Origin: JBHELB01 sp041859045
GTDB lineage: Bacteria > Hydrogenedentota > Hydrogenedentia > Hydrogenedentales > SLHB01
Length of the DNA stretch: 64,000 nucleotides
NCBI GenBank assembly: GCA_041859045.1
Contig: JBHELB010000057.1
Span: 256,011 to 320,010, forward strand
Direction of reading: 5' to 3'
The translations under genes were made by a program, and so were the position numbers. This document shows, piece after piece, positions 16,962 to 23,815 of this stretch. The notes under the pieces are model-generated. The model was not told where the DNA came from. It ran no database searches and saw nothing but the letters and a program-made list of their open reading frames with translations. The number at the start of each line of letters is the position of its first letter. The first letter of the stretch is position 1.

Positions 16962-17596
16962 TTTGCCGGTTCCTTCTCCGTTTCACCTTGACGTGCGTAA
17001 AATGCAACCTTCTCGAGAGAAGTTGTTACATCGATCTGATCTACGTGGACATTCGGCGGGGTCCACACCCGTACAGGCGCAAAGTTGAGAATGCCGCGCA
17101 CGCCGGCTTGCACCATCAGCGTCGCTGTGCGCTGGGCCGCTTCCGCCGGAACCGTGATAATTCCAAGGCGAATCTCAAGGCGCTCGGCGATTTCTGAAAG
17201 TTCGGTGATCGCGTAGCAGCGGCACCCGTGGATCACGCGGCCAATCTTGGCCGGATCCTGATCAAAAGCAGCACGGACCTCCAGCTTTGGGTGACGCCCC
17301 ACGAAGTAGGCCAAAAGCGCTCGGCCCAGATTCCCCACCCCCGCCAGCGCGACCCCCATCGTCGCTTGGCTGTCGAGGACAGCGCTGATGCCGTCGATCA
17401 ACGCGATGATGGAATAACCCCGGGGGCCTCCGTTGTATCCTATCGCCATCAAGTCCCGTCGGACTTGGGGAGCCGTGCCCCCGGCCAACGCCGCGAGTTC
17501 ATGCGAGTAAATGCGCTCGTTACCCTCCTTCATCATCTGAAGGAGAATGCGACGATATTGGATCAGCCGGGTGATCGTTTTCTCAGAACTCGCCAT
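16946..17596 (-). CDS. rex: Redox-sensing transcriptional repressor Rex
   Basis: A 216-aa protein. The N-terminal winged helix contains HELAALAGGTAPQVRRDLMAIGYNGGPRGYSI, the Rex DNA-reading unit. The C-terminal Rossmann domain has GVGNLGRALLAYF and AFDQDPAKIGRVIHGC, then ITVPAEAAQ and GILNFAPV. Rex binds NADH when the NADH/NAD+ ratio is high and then leaves DNA, derepressing fermentative and hydrogenase genes. Start 17596 is chosen because the protein then begins just before the winged helix; the frame to 17692 runs through the operator and promoter. First gene of the operon, preceded by its own likely operators. Confidence 0.95.
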   Translation of the reverse strand: MASSEKTITRLIQYRRILLQMMKEGNERIYSHELAALAGGTAPQVRRDLMAIGYNGGPRGYSIIALIDGISAVLDSQATMGVALAGVGNLGRALLAYFVGRHPKLEVRAAFDQDPAKIGRVIHGCRCYAITELSEIAERLEIRLGIITVPAEAAQRTATLMVQAGVRGILNFAPVRVWTPPNVHVDQIDVTTSLEKVAFYARQGETEKEPAKWQMQ

Positions 17597-17625
17597 CTTT
17601 CCCCCGTTGCTCCTGTTGCGGAACC

Positions 17626-17643
17626 TTGTGAAAGCGTTCGCAT
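17626..17643 (-). promoter_or_regulatory. Second, weaker Rex operator-like site
   Basis: On the plus strand the bases read TTGTGAAAGCGTTCGCAT. The left half TTGTGAA is perfect; the right half deviates at two of seven positions from TTCACAA. It abuts the stronger site at 17643-17660, sharing one base. Confidence 0.5.
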
Positions 17644-17660
17644 CGTGAACAAATTCACAA
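17643..17660 (-). promoter_or_regulatory. Rex operator (ROP-like box) over the rex-hyd transcription start
   Basis: The 18-bp palindrome TCGTGAACAAATTCACAA (plus strand) matches the Rex consensus TTGTGAANNNNTTCACAA at all but one specified position. It lies 2 bases after the -10 box, where the transcription start is expected, so bound Rex would block initiation. Confidence 0.8.
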
Positions 17661-17662
17661 AG

Positions 17663-17692
17663 AAGATACCACAAGAATGAATCGGATGTCAA
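17663..17692 (-). promoter_or_regulatory. Sigma70-type promoter of the rex-hydCBA-sensor operon
   Basis: On the minus strand a perfect TTGACA (17687-17692) is followed after 18 bases by TATCTT (17663-17668). The Rex box starts 2 bases downstream. This explains how the whole operon can be under autoregulated redox control. Confidence 0.7.
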
Positions 17693-18096
17693 CTCGTGCG
17701 TCTCTCAGTCCGTAGCACCTCCTCTCACCCCTGGCTCAAGAAGATCCTCTTTACGCGATATTGTTGTGTTTTATTGAAATATTGCATTCGCTCTGTGATT
17801 CTCCGGGCGACAAATTCGGTGTCTAGGTCGCCAAGAAGAAGAGAGTGAGTGGATAAGAATATGGCATTCATGATAAATATGCTCTCAGGAACGAGAGCGA
17901 TTTGCGAATGGGTAAATGTGTAAAATGCTATCTTGCGGAAAATGGCGAGTCTTGCTATACTTTTGACGGGTTGAACGTGTTGTAGGCAAGTGGAATACAT
18001 CTTGCTTTACAGTGATTATCCATACAGCGGATAGTCGCGAGTGCGCAGGGTAACCGAGGACTTATGTTTCCGAGTCCCGTTTGACAGGAGTGTATC
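17693..18096. other. AT-rich regulatory region between divergent operons
   Basis: A 404-base stretch, clearly AT-richer than its surroundings, separates the rex operon (minus) from the exopolysaccharide locus (plus). It holds the 6-bp hairpin GCTCTC/GAGAGC (17881-17898), a GGCGAC/GTCGCC pair (about 17808-17834) and a sigma54-like promoter at 17991-18006. A 91-codon minus frame (17725-18000) lacks a ribosome binding site and any recognisable motif, so I treat the region as non-coding. The dyads are candidate activator sites. Confidence 0.5.
17991..18006 (+). promoter_or_regulatory. Sigma54 (RpoN)-type promoter upstream of the exopolysaccharide locus
   Basis: TGGAATACATCTTGCT fits the -24/-12 pattern TGGCACRNNNNTTGCW with the invariant GG and GC at the correct spacing and two mismatches in the -24 element. 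It lies about 90 bases before a gene for a sigma54 activator, suggesting autoregulation. Confidence 0.5.
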
Positions 18097-19182
18097 GTGC
18101 CCTCTCAGGCCGTCGTAACTGAAAATATGATGTCGCTGGTCCGTACCCCTCTTAACGAAACTCTATTGGGGGTAAGTGCGGCGATTCAGGAAACTCTCCA
18201 ACTGGTTCAGCGCCTGGGTAAGGCGAATCTTACCGTGCTGGTCACGGGAGAAAGCGGAACCGGCAAGGACATTGCGGCGCGGATGCTGCATAAGCTTTCC
18301 CCGCGCTACGGCAAGCCGTTTATCAAGGTGAATTGCCCGGCAATTCCTGAGAGCATTTTGGAGAGCGAGTTGTTCGGGTACGAACGAGGTGCATTTACCG
18401 GGGCGCGGACAAGCAAGCCGGGCCGTTTCGAACTTGCGAACAAGGGTACGATATTTCTTGACGAAATTGCGGAAACCTCATACAATGTCCAAAGCAAACT
18501 GCTGCAGGTGTTGGAGGGGGAGCCCTTCATGCGGATCGGCGGGGTTACGCCGGTACTGACGGATGTGCGCATCATCGCGGCGACCAATGTGTCGCTTGAA
18601 GAATCGGTCCGAAGCGGCAGGTTCAGGGAAGACATCTTTTTCAGACTAAGCGAGGTGGTGCTTCGTATGCCACCGTTGAGAGAGCGGCCGGAGGATATTC
18701 CGCTGCTCGCCGAACATTTTAACTACAACTATTTGACGCGCATGGGGCGTCCGTACACGCCGCTTCCCGCGGACGTATTGACGCGGATTCGCGAAATGTC
18801 CTGGCCGGGGAATGTCCGGGAACTCGGGGCGCGCATTAAGGAGTATGCGGCCACAGGGGATCCGGCGGCTCTGAACAGTGATTCGGCTTCGTCGGCTGCC
18901 GCGCTTCAGTCTGCGCCTATCCCGTTGCCTGTGAATCTGGAGCGGGAGACGGTGCGGGAGCCCGAGGCGCCAAGCCGAGGGCGTAGCGAAGAGCGCAAAC
19001 TGCCTTCGTTGAAGGAGGCCACGCGGCGCGCGGTCGAGGAGACCGAGCGTCAATTGATAGAGGACGCGCTGAGGCTGACGCTGTGGAACCGCCGAAAGGC
19101 GGCTCAGATGCTCGATATCAGTTATAGTTCGTTGTTGCGCCGCATCGACGCATACAACATTGGCAAGAGCAACACGCCGTGA
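18097..19182 (+). CDS. Sigma54-dependent transcriptional activator lacking a receiver domain
   Basis: A 361-aa protein starting at GTG 18097 with AGGAG 6 bases upstream. Almost the whole N-terminus is the AAA+ sigma54-interaction domain: Walker A GESGTGKD (residues 51-58), the sigma54-contacting loop GAFTGA (98-103), Walker B IFLDEIAE and the arginine-finger region RFREDIFFRLSEV. The C-terminus has a Fis-type helix-turn-helix (LTLWNRRKAAQMLDISYSSLLRRI). There is no REC, GAF or PAS input (only about 28 residues precede the AAA+ core), so it resembles PspF in being constitutively competent unless controlled by another protein. It probably drives the downstream exopolysaccharide/exosortase genes, a job done in exosortase systems by REC-containing PrsR. 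Confidence 0.9.
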   Translation: MPSQAVVTENMMSLVRTPLNETLLGVSAAIQETLQLVQRLGKANLTVLVTGESGTGKDIAARMLHKLSPRYGKPFIKVNCPAIPESILESELFGYERGAFTGARTSKPGRFELANKGTIFLDEIAETSYNVQSKLLQVLEGEPFMRIGGVTPVLTDVRIIAATNVSLEESVRSGRFREDIFFRLSEVVLRMPPLRERPEDIPLLAEHFNYNYLTRMGRPYTPLPADVLTRIREMSWPGNVRELGARIKEYAATGDPAALNSDSASSAAALQSAPIPLPVNLERETVREPEAPSRGRSEERKLPSLKEATRRAVEETERQLIEDALRLTLWNRRKAAQMLDISYSSLLRRIDAYNIGKSNTP

Positions 19183-19195
19183 GAATGGAGTCGCC

Positions 19196-20473
19196 ATGAG
19201 AGAGAGCAGCGCCGCAGGAAAATTTGCGGGTGCATTCCGAAAGGCCGGGACATGGATGGTCCTTGTTGGGATTGTGTGCGCAGTCCCGGCTTGGGCAGGC
19301 AAAGCCATTGATACTCCAAAAGAAAAGATCGCTCCGAACCCGATCATCGATCGGACACTGTACAAGACGGCAGCGTTGCATCATTTCCCCGAAGGCGCGC
19401 CCGCTCCAGCGGACTCCTCTGCCCCGGCGGCTGAAGCCGCAGCGCCCGCGCCAACCTCGCAAGCGCCGCGGGATACGGAATACCGGATTGGCCCTGGCGA
19501 TCAACTGGAGTTTATGAACTACGACGATCCGACGCTGAGTCGGGAAGCGGTGCTGGTCCGATATGACGGTATGCTCTCGCTGCCCCTCATTCCCGATATC
19601 AACGTCAAGGACTTGACCCGGACCGAGGCGGAAGCGGCGGTGAAAAAAGCGTACGAATCGGTTTTCCGCGATCCGAAGTTGAGCCTCGCCGTTCGCGATG
19701 CGGTCAGCAAGACGTTCTACGTTATGGGAGAGGTGAATCAACCGAATGAGTTTCCCTACCGTCGCCAAATGACGGTGCTTGAGGCGATCAACGGGGCGGG
19801 GGGATTGCGAATCTCGACGCGCGGCGGCGACAGTTATGTGGGCGCGCAGGGACAATTGACCAAAGCGTTGATTATTCGGCATGAGAACGGTCAACGTACG
19901 GTGACGACGTTGGATATGCGTAACCTAGGCAAGCCGGGGACGCATGCGGGCGATACGATCATCTACCCCGGCGATGTGGTGTACGTGCCAGAGGGCGTCA
20001 ATCTGGTGTACCTTATCGGCGAAGTGCGACGCGCCGACGTGTTCCAGTTGTCAGAAGGCATGACGCTGCTCAAGCTCCTGGCGCGCGCGGGCGGAGTCGT
20101 GCCGAGTTCGGCGCGACTGGGGCATGTGGTGTTGATGCGTCAGAAGGACTCTGAGAACACGGAAATTCTCCTGGTGGATGCGCGCATCATTCTCAAGACG
20201 GGACATGATGTCCCGTTGCAGGCGGGAGACGTCATCTATATCCCGCGCAAGCGAAGCGTGGAGCTTAACGAGGCCGTCAATCGCATCGTTGGCACCGTCT
20301 CGCCGCTGCTGAGTCTCTATTCGCAGGCGTTCGATGCCTACTACACGGATCAACGCTACGACCAATTGTTCAGTTCGCAGGGGTCGACCAATAACACCCT
20401 TTCCATTTTGCAGAACCTGAGAGACTTCGGCGGCCTTGTGGGATCTATTCCAACGGCAACGGTTACGCCATGA
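19196..20473 (+). CDS. Outer-membrane polysaccharide export protein (Wza-like, SLBB)
   Basis: About 425 aa from ATG 19196 (GGAG upstream). It has a signal peptide (MVLVGIVCAVPAWA), a Pro/Ala-rich linker (residues about 72-98), then the polysaccharide-export domain (YRIGPGDQLEFMNYDDP, VRYDGMLSLPLI, RDPKLSLAVRDAVSKTFYVMGEV) followed by SLBB-type segments (MTVLEAINGAGGL, IYPGDVVYVPEG, GMTLLKLLARAGGV, AGDVIYIPRK). Such proteins form the periplasm-spanning exit channel for exopolysaccharide. It has no lipobox, unlike E. coli Wza. A divergent tail (about 60 aa, Ser/Gln/Asn-rich) follows the last SLBB. Confidence 0.9.
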   Translation: MRESSAAGKFAGAFRKAGTWMVLVGIVCAVPAWAGKAIDTPKEKIAPNPIIDRTLYKTAALHHFPEGAPAPADSSAPAAEAAAPAPTSQAPRDTEYRIGPGDQLEFMNYDDPTLSREAVLVRYDGMLSLPLIPDINVKDLTRTEAEAAVKKAYESVFRDPKLSLAVRDAVSKTFYVMGEVNQPNEFPYRRQMTVLEAINGAGGLRISTRGGDSYVGAQGQLTKALIIRHENGQRTVTTLDMRNLGKPGTHAGDTIIYPGDVVYVPEGVNLVYLIGEVRRADVFQLSEGMTLLKLLARAGGVVPSSARLGHVVLMRQKDSENTEILLVDARIILKTGHDVPLQAGDVIYIPRKRSVELNEAVNRIVGTVSPLLSLYSQAFDAYYTDQRYDQLFSSQGSTNNTLSILQNLRDFGGLVGSIPTATVTP

Positions 20474-20528
20474 GAACGGGCCTCACAGAAGGCGGATGTA
20501 GCGTCCGCTCGGATAGACGGGAGCAGCC

Positions 20529-22823
20529 ATGACGACGGATTACTCGACCGACCTCTCCATGTTACTGCCGGAGATGCGCGGCCCGGCCGGTGTGAAGCCG
20601 CAGGAAACGACGTTCAATCTACGGCGTTTGTTCCGGCTCCGCACTCCGCTGATGTTGGCGGTATTCGCCGTGTTGGCGGTGCCAAGCGTCATCGCCGTGT
20701 ATCTTCTCACGCCGCTCGAGTATCAGGCCGAAGCTATGTTGAGCTTTTCCGCGCGGCAGGTTCCGCTGTTTTCAGGACAAGAGACGCGAATCACCAGCGC
20801 GAACTACGACAAGTATCTCAACACGCAGGTGAACTACCTAACGAGCAATGACTTGCTGTCCCGCTTATTGAACGATGAGAAAATCCGCGATCTGAAGATG
20901 TTGAGCGGGATTGTGGACAAAGTGGGTTACCTGCGATCGATTATCGAAGTGCGCCCGATCCGGAATAGCGAAGACGTTGTGATTCGCTGCCGTGCGAAGG
21001 ATCGCGCGGAAGCGTTGATTGTCGTCACCATTTTGGTGAACGAATATATGCGTGAAGCGACGGGCGAAGTGCGCACTTCCGGGAACGAACGGCTGACGAG
21101 TCTGACGCGCATTCGCGATACGACGCAGACCGAGTTGGACAAGCAGCAGGCGCGGTTAAGCGAGCTTTATCACGAAGCGGGCACGGTGGTGGGCAATCCG
21201 GTGACAGACACCGGCGCGCAAGAGATGCAGTCCTATCACGAGAACCTGACGAAGGCCAAGGCGGACCGCAGCACGGCGGAATCCGTTGTGGGGCGTCTGG
21301 AGACAATCCTTACCGAAGTGCGTCAGGTTGAAGAGACATTCAAAAAGAATCCAGATCGTCCTTTATCGAGCTTCAACGTTGAACTGAGGGTTTCGCAAGA
21401 TCCGGTGGTGGTGGGATTGCGCGGCGAGTTGGCGAAGACAGAGCAGAACCGGAATATGATGAGCGAGCGCTATCAGAACGATGCGCCGCAGCTCAAGGCG
21501 CTTAATGAAGCCCGCGATTCGGTCAAGCAGCAATTGGGCAAAGAAGAGCAGCGTGCACGAGGCGAGGCGATTCGCGCTTTGCTGGAGCAGAATCAGCAGG
21601 ACCTCTTGGTCGCGCAGCAAGCCCTGAAAGACGCCAAGAATCGTGAGACCGAATTCCAGGAGTATATCTCGAAGAACAAGCAGGAGATGCTTGAAAATAG
21701 TCGCAAGCTCAATGAAGTGGAGGACCTCAAGCGCAGCATCGAGGATCAGAAGGCTCGTTTGAAGGCCACTCAGGATGAGATTTACTCGATCGACGTGGAG
21801 AGCAACGCTCCGGCCAGTATCAAGGTGAAGGCGCAAGCCTATGCGCCTCCCGAACCGGACAGTGGCAATCTGCTCCAATTCGTGCTGCTCGCGCTATTCG
21901 GCTCTATGCTCGTGGGCGCCGGTGTCGGTGTGGTGCGCGAATTGTTGGACGAGAAGATCCGCACGGACCAAGATGTGAGTGCGGTAACGAATCTGCCGGT
22001 ATTGGCGTCCATCTCCAATATGGCGGAGCGCACTGGAGCGCCCTTGCTCGCGGTCGATTACCCCAATAGCGCTATTGCGGATGAATACCGGCGTATTTTG
22101 ACGCGTATTGTCTACCCGCCAGAGGGGTCTGCCGAACTCAACACCTGTCTAATCACCAGCGCCGCGGCGCGGGATGGCCGGACGTCGGTGGCGTGCAACA
22201 TTGCCATCGCGCTGGCGCAGGCCAATCGCCGGGTGTTGTTGCTCGATATCAATGCCCAATCGCCTCGTGTCGAAGAGGTGTTTGATATGGCGCCCGGCGA
22301 AGGGCTCAGTGAAGTGTTGTGCGAGGGGATGGATCCGGCGGCGTTGGTGCGTCCCTCGTCCTTCACGAATCTCTGGGTGCTGGGACCTGGTTTTCTCACA
22401 GACGAATTGACGGGAAAACTGCCTTCCCGAGAGACCGTGGAATTTCTTGAGCGCGCCGAACAAACGTATGAGCATGTGATCATCGACACTCCGGCAAGCC
22501 TTCTCACTTCGGACGCTAAGCTGTTGGCGCCGGTGGTGGACGGCGTCCTGGTGGTGGCGGGTGTGGACAGTTCGACGCTGGGCACATTGCGCCGCTGCCT
22601 TCAGGAGCTGCACCTCGTGGGCGCGAACATCGTAGGCATAACCGTGAACGGTGTTCGTTCGTCGCACGGTGAAGGCGCTCGGAGCGCTTCGGGCGTGCCG
22701 TCAGGATTTTCGTCGGCGGGCGCTGCTCGTCGCTCTACCGCTTCCGTGCGTCCGGCCGCTCCCGACGATGACGAGGATGCCCCAACGATTATGTTGGTCG
22801 ACGACGACGAACCCAAGAACTAG
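20529..22823 (+). CDS. Wzc-like polysaccharide co-polymerase with a degenerate ParA/BY-kinase-type ATPase domain
   Basis: A 764-aa inner-membrane protein. TM1 is at about residues 38-60 (TPLMLAVFAVLAVPSVIAVYLL), a Wzz-type periplasmic region with long coiled coils follows (about 180-425), and TM2 lies near 450-470. The cytoplasmic C-terminus resembles CpsD/BY-kinase ATPases (VLLLDINAQSPR for Walker A', HVIIDTPASLL for Walker B). The Walker A region reads ARDGRTS, with Arg551 where the family has Lys in EGKS/T. The C-terminal tail has no tyrosine, so the usual Tyr-cluster autophosphorylation cannot occur. It probably sets chain length or links synthesis to the Wza-like exit channel encoded just upstream. 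Confidence 0.88.
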   Translation: MTTDYSTDLSMLLPEMRGPAGVKPQETTFNLRRLFRLRTPLMLAVFAVLAVPSVIAVYLLTPLEYQAEAMLSFSARQVPLFSGQETRITSANYDKYLNTQVNYLTSNDLLSRLLNDEKIRDLKMLSGIVDKVGYLRSIIEVRPIRNSEDVVIRCRAKDRAEALIVVTILVNEYMREATGEVRTSGNERLTSLTRIRDTTQTELDKQQARLSELYHEAGTVVGNPVTDTGAQEMQSYHENLTKAKADRSTAESVVGRLETILTEVRQVEETFKKNPDRPLSSFNVELRVSQDPVVVGLRGELAKTEQNRNMMSERYQNDAPQLKALNEARDSVKQQLGKEEQRARGEAIRALLEQNQQDLLVAQQALKDAKNRETEFQEYISKNKQEMLENSRKLNEVEDLKRSIEDQKARLKATQDEIYSIDVESNAPASIKVKAQAYAPPEPDSGNLLQFVLLALFGSMLVGAGVGVVRELLDEKIRTDQDVSAVTNLPVLASISNMAERTGAPLLAVDYPNSAIADEYRRILTRIVYPPEGSAELNTCLITSAAARDGRTSVACNIAIALAQANRRVLLLDINAQSPRVEEVFDMAPGEGLSEVLCEGMDPAALVRPSSFTNLWVLGPGFLTDELTGKLPSRETVEFLERAEQTYEHVIIDTPASLLTSDAKLLAPVVDGVLVVAGVDSSTLGTLRRCLQELHLVGANIVGITVNGVRSSHGEGARSASGVPSGFSSAGAARRSTASVRPAAPDDDEDAPTIMLVDDDEPKN

Positions 22824-22835
22824 GCTCTCCGTCTT

Positions 22836-22869
22836 CGTTTCAACCTCGGCTTTTGCCGAGGTTGAAACG
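22836..22869. repeat. Perfect 15-bp inverted repeat with TTTT loop
   Basis: The arms CGTTTCAACCTCGGC and GCCGAGGTTGAAACG are perfectly complementary around a four-base loop. The element lies 13 bases after the Wzc-like stop and ends 2 bases before the GTG 22872 of the next gene. It has no following U tract, so it may be a REP-like palindrome, an mRNA stability element, or a structure masking a start. Confidence 0.6.
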
Positions 22870-22871
22870 TT

Positions 22872-23744
22872 GTGACGAGGCCTTCGAGGTTGTTTCCCAT
22901 GCTGAGTGACGCCCACGAAAGTGGCATTACAGACAACGTTGTCCGACGAAAGGACACGGATTGTCTCCACGCCAGCTCACTTCCCACAGTTGAGTTGTTT
23001 GGCATTCCCATGCTGAATCTGACGCAGGAAGAATTTCTCGATCACGTGGAGCAGCGAATTGCGCGCCGCGCGTCTGGGTATGTGGTTACGCCGAATGTGG
23101 ATCACCTGTGCAGACACGCCAAGGACGCGGCGTTTCGCGCGGCCTACGCGGATGCCTTCGCAGCGCTGCCCGACGGTGTGCCGCTCATGTGGTTTTCAAA
23201 AGTGGTTGGACGTTCCTTAAAGGCGAAACTGAGCGGATCGGACATGGTCCCGCTGCTCTGCGAGCGCGCGGCACTCAAGGGATTTCGTGTTTACTTTCTC
23301 GGCGCCGCGCCAGGAGTAGCCGAAGAAGCGGCGGAAAAGCTGCGGACACGCTACCCGGGCCTGGTGGTGGCGGGCACATGCAGTCCCCCGCTGGGGTTTG
23401 AACGCAATTCGGAATTGAGCGCGCAGATCGCGGCGAAAGTGCGCCAGGCGTCGCCGGACATCTGTTTTGTCGCGTTGGGAGCACCCAAACAGGAATTCTG
23501 GATGCAGCGCTGGTGCAACGAACTGGGTATTCCGCTTGCCCTCGGGATCGGGGGCACGTTGGATTTCGAGGCGGGCCGCACGCGCCGGGCTCCCGTGGTT
23601 TTTCAACGCGCCGGCTTGGAGTGGTTTTGGCGATTATGCCAGGAGCCGCGCCGATTGTGGCGGCGTTATCTGGTGGAAGATGCGTATTTCCTGGTGATGA
23701 TGTGGCGTGAATACTGGACGACGCGCAAGAGCGCGGCAGGCTGA
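22872..23744 (+). CDS. WecG/TagA/CpsF-family glycosyltransferase (GT26)
   Basis: Up to 290 aa. The family core runs from LFGIPMLNLTQEEFLDHV through YVVTPNVDHLCRHAKDAAFRAAYADA, ALPDGVPLMWFSKVVG, RVYFLGAAPGVAEEAAEKL and SPDICFVALGAPKQEFWM to ALGIGGTLDFEAGRTRRAP. These enzymes add N-acetylmannosamine(uronate) or a related sugar to an undecaprenyl-linked precursor at the membrane. Two starts are possible: GTG 22872, immediately after a strong hairpin, and ATG 22899. Neither has a perfect ribosome binding site, and the conserved domain begins well after both. In this locus it is the only glycosyltransferase. Confidence 0.9.
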   Translation: MTRPSRLFPMLSDAHESGITDNVVRRKDTDCLHASSLPTVELFGIPMLNLTQEEFLDHVEQRIARRASGYVVTPNVDHLCRHAKDAAFRAAYADAFAALPDGVPLMWFSKVVGRSLKAKLSGSDMVPLLCERAALKGFRVYFLGAAPGVAEEAAEKLRTRYPGLVVAGTCSPPLGFERNSELSAQIAAKVRQASPDICFVALGAPKQEFWMQRWCNELGIPLALGIGGTLDFEAGRTRRAPVVFQRAGLEWFWRLCQEPRRLWRRYLVEDAYFLVMMWREYWTTRKSAAG

Positions 23745-23815
23745 GAATGGGCCCAATGTAACAACGCCGACGCTTAGCAGGCACGGCGAAACGCAGTAGG
23801 GAAGGGTACGGTTGC

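Noticed and set aside
17725..18000. A 91-codon minus-strand frame in the rex/exopolysaccharide intergenic region
   Set aside because: AT-rich composition unlike the genes, no ribosome binding site, no recognisable motif, and it overlaps the sigma54-like promoter.
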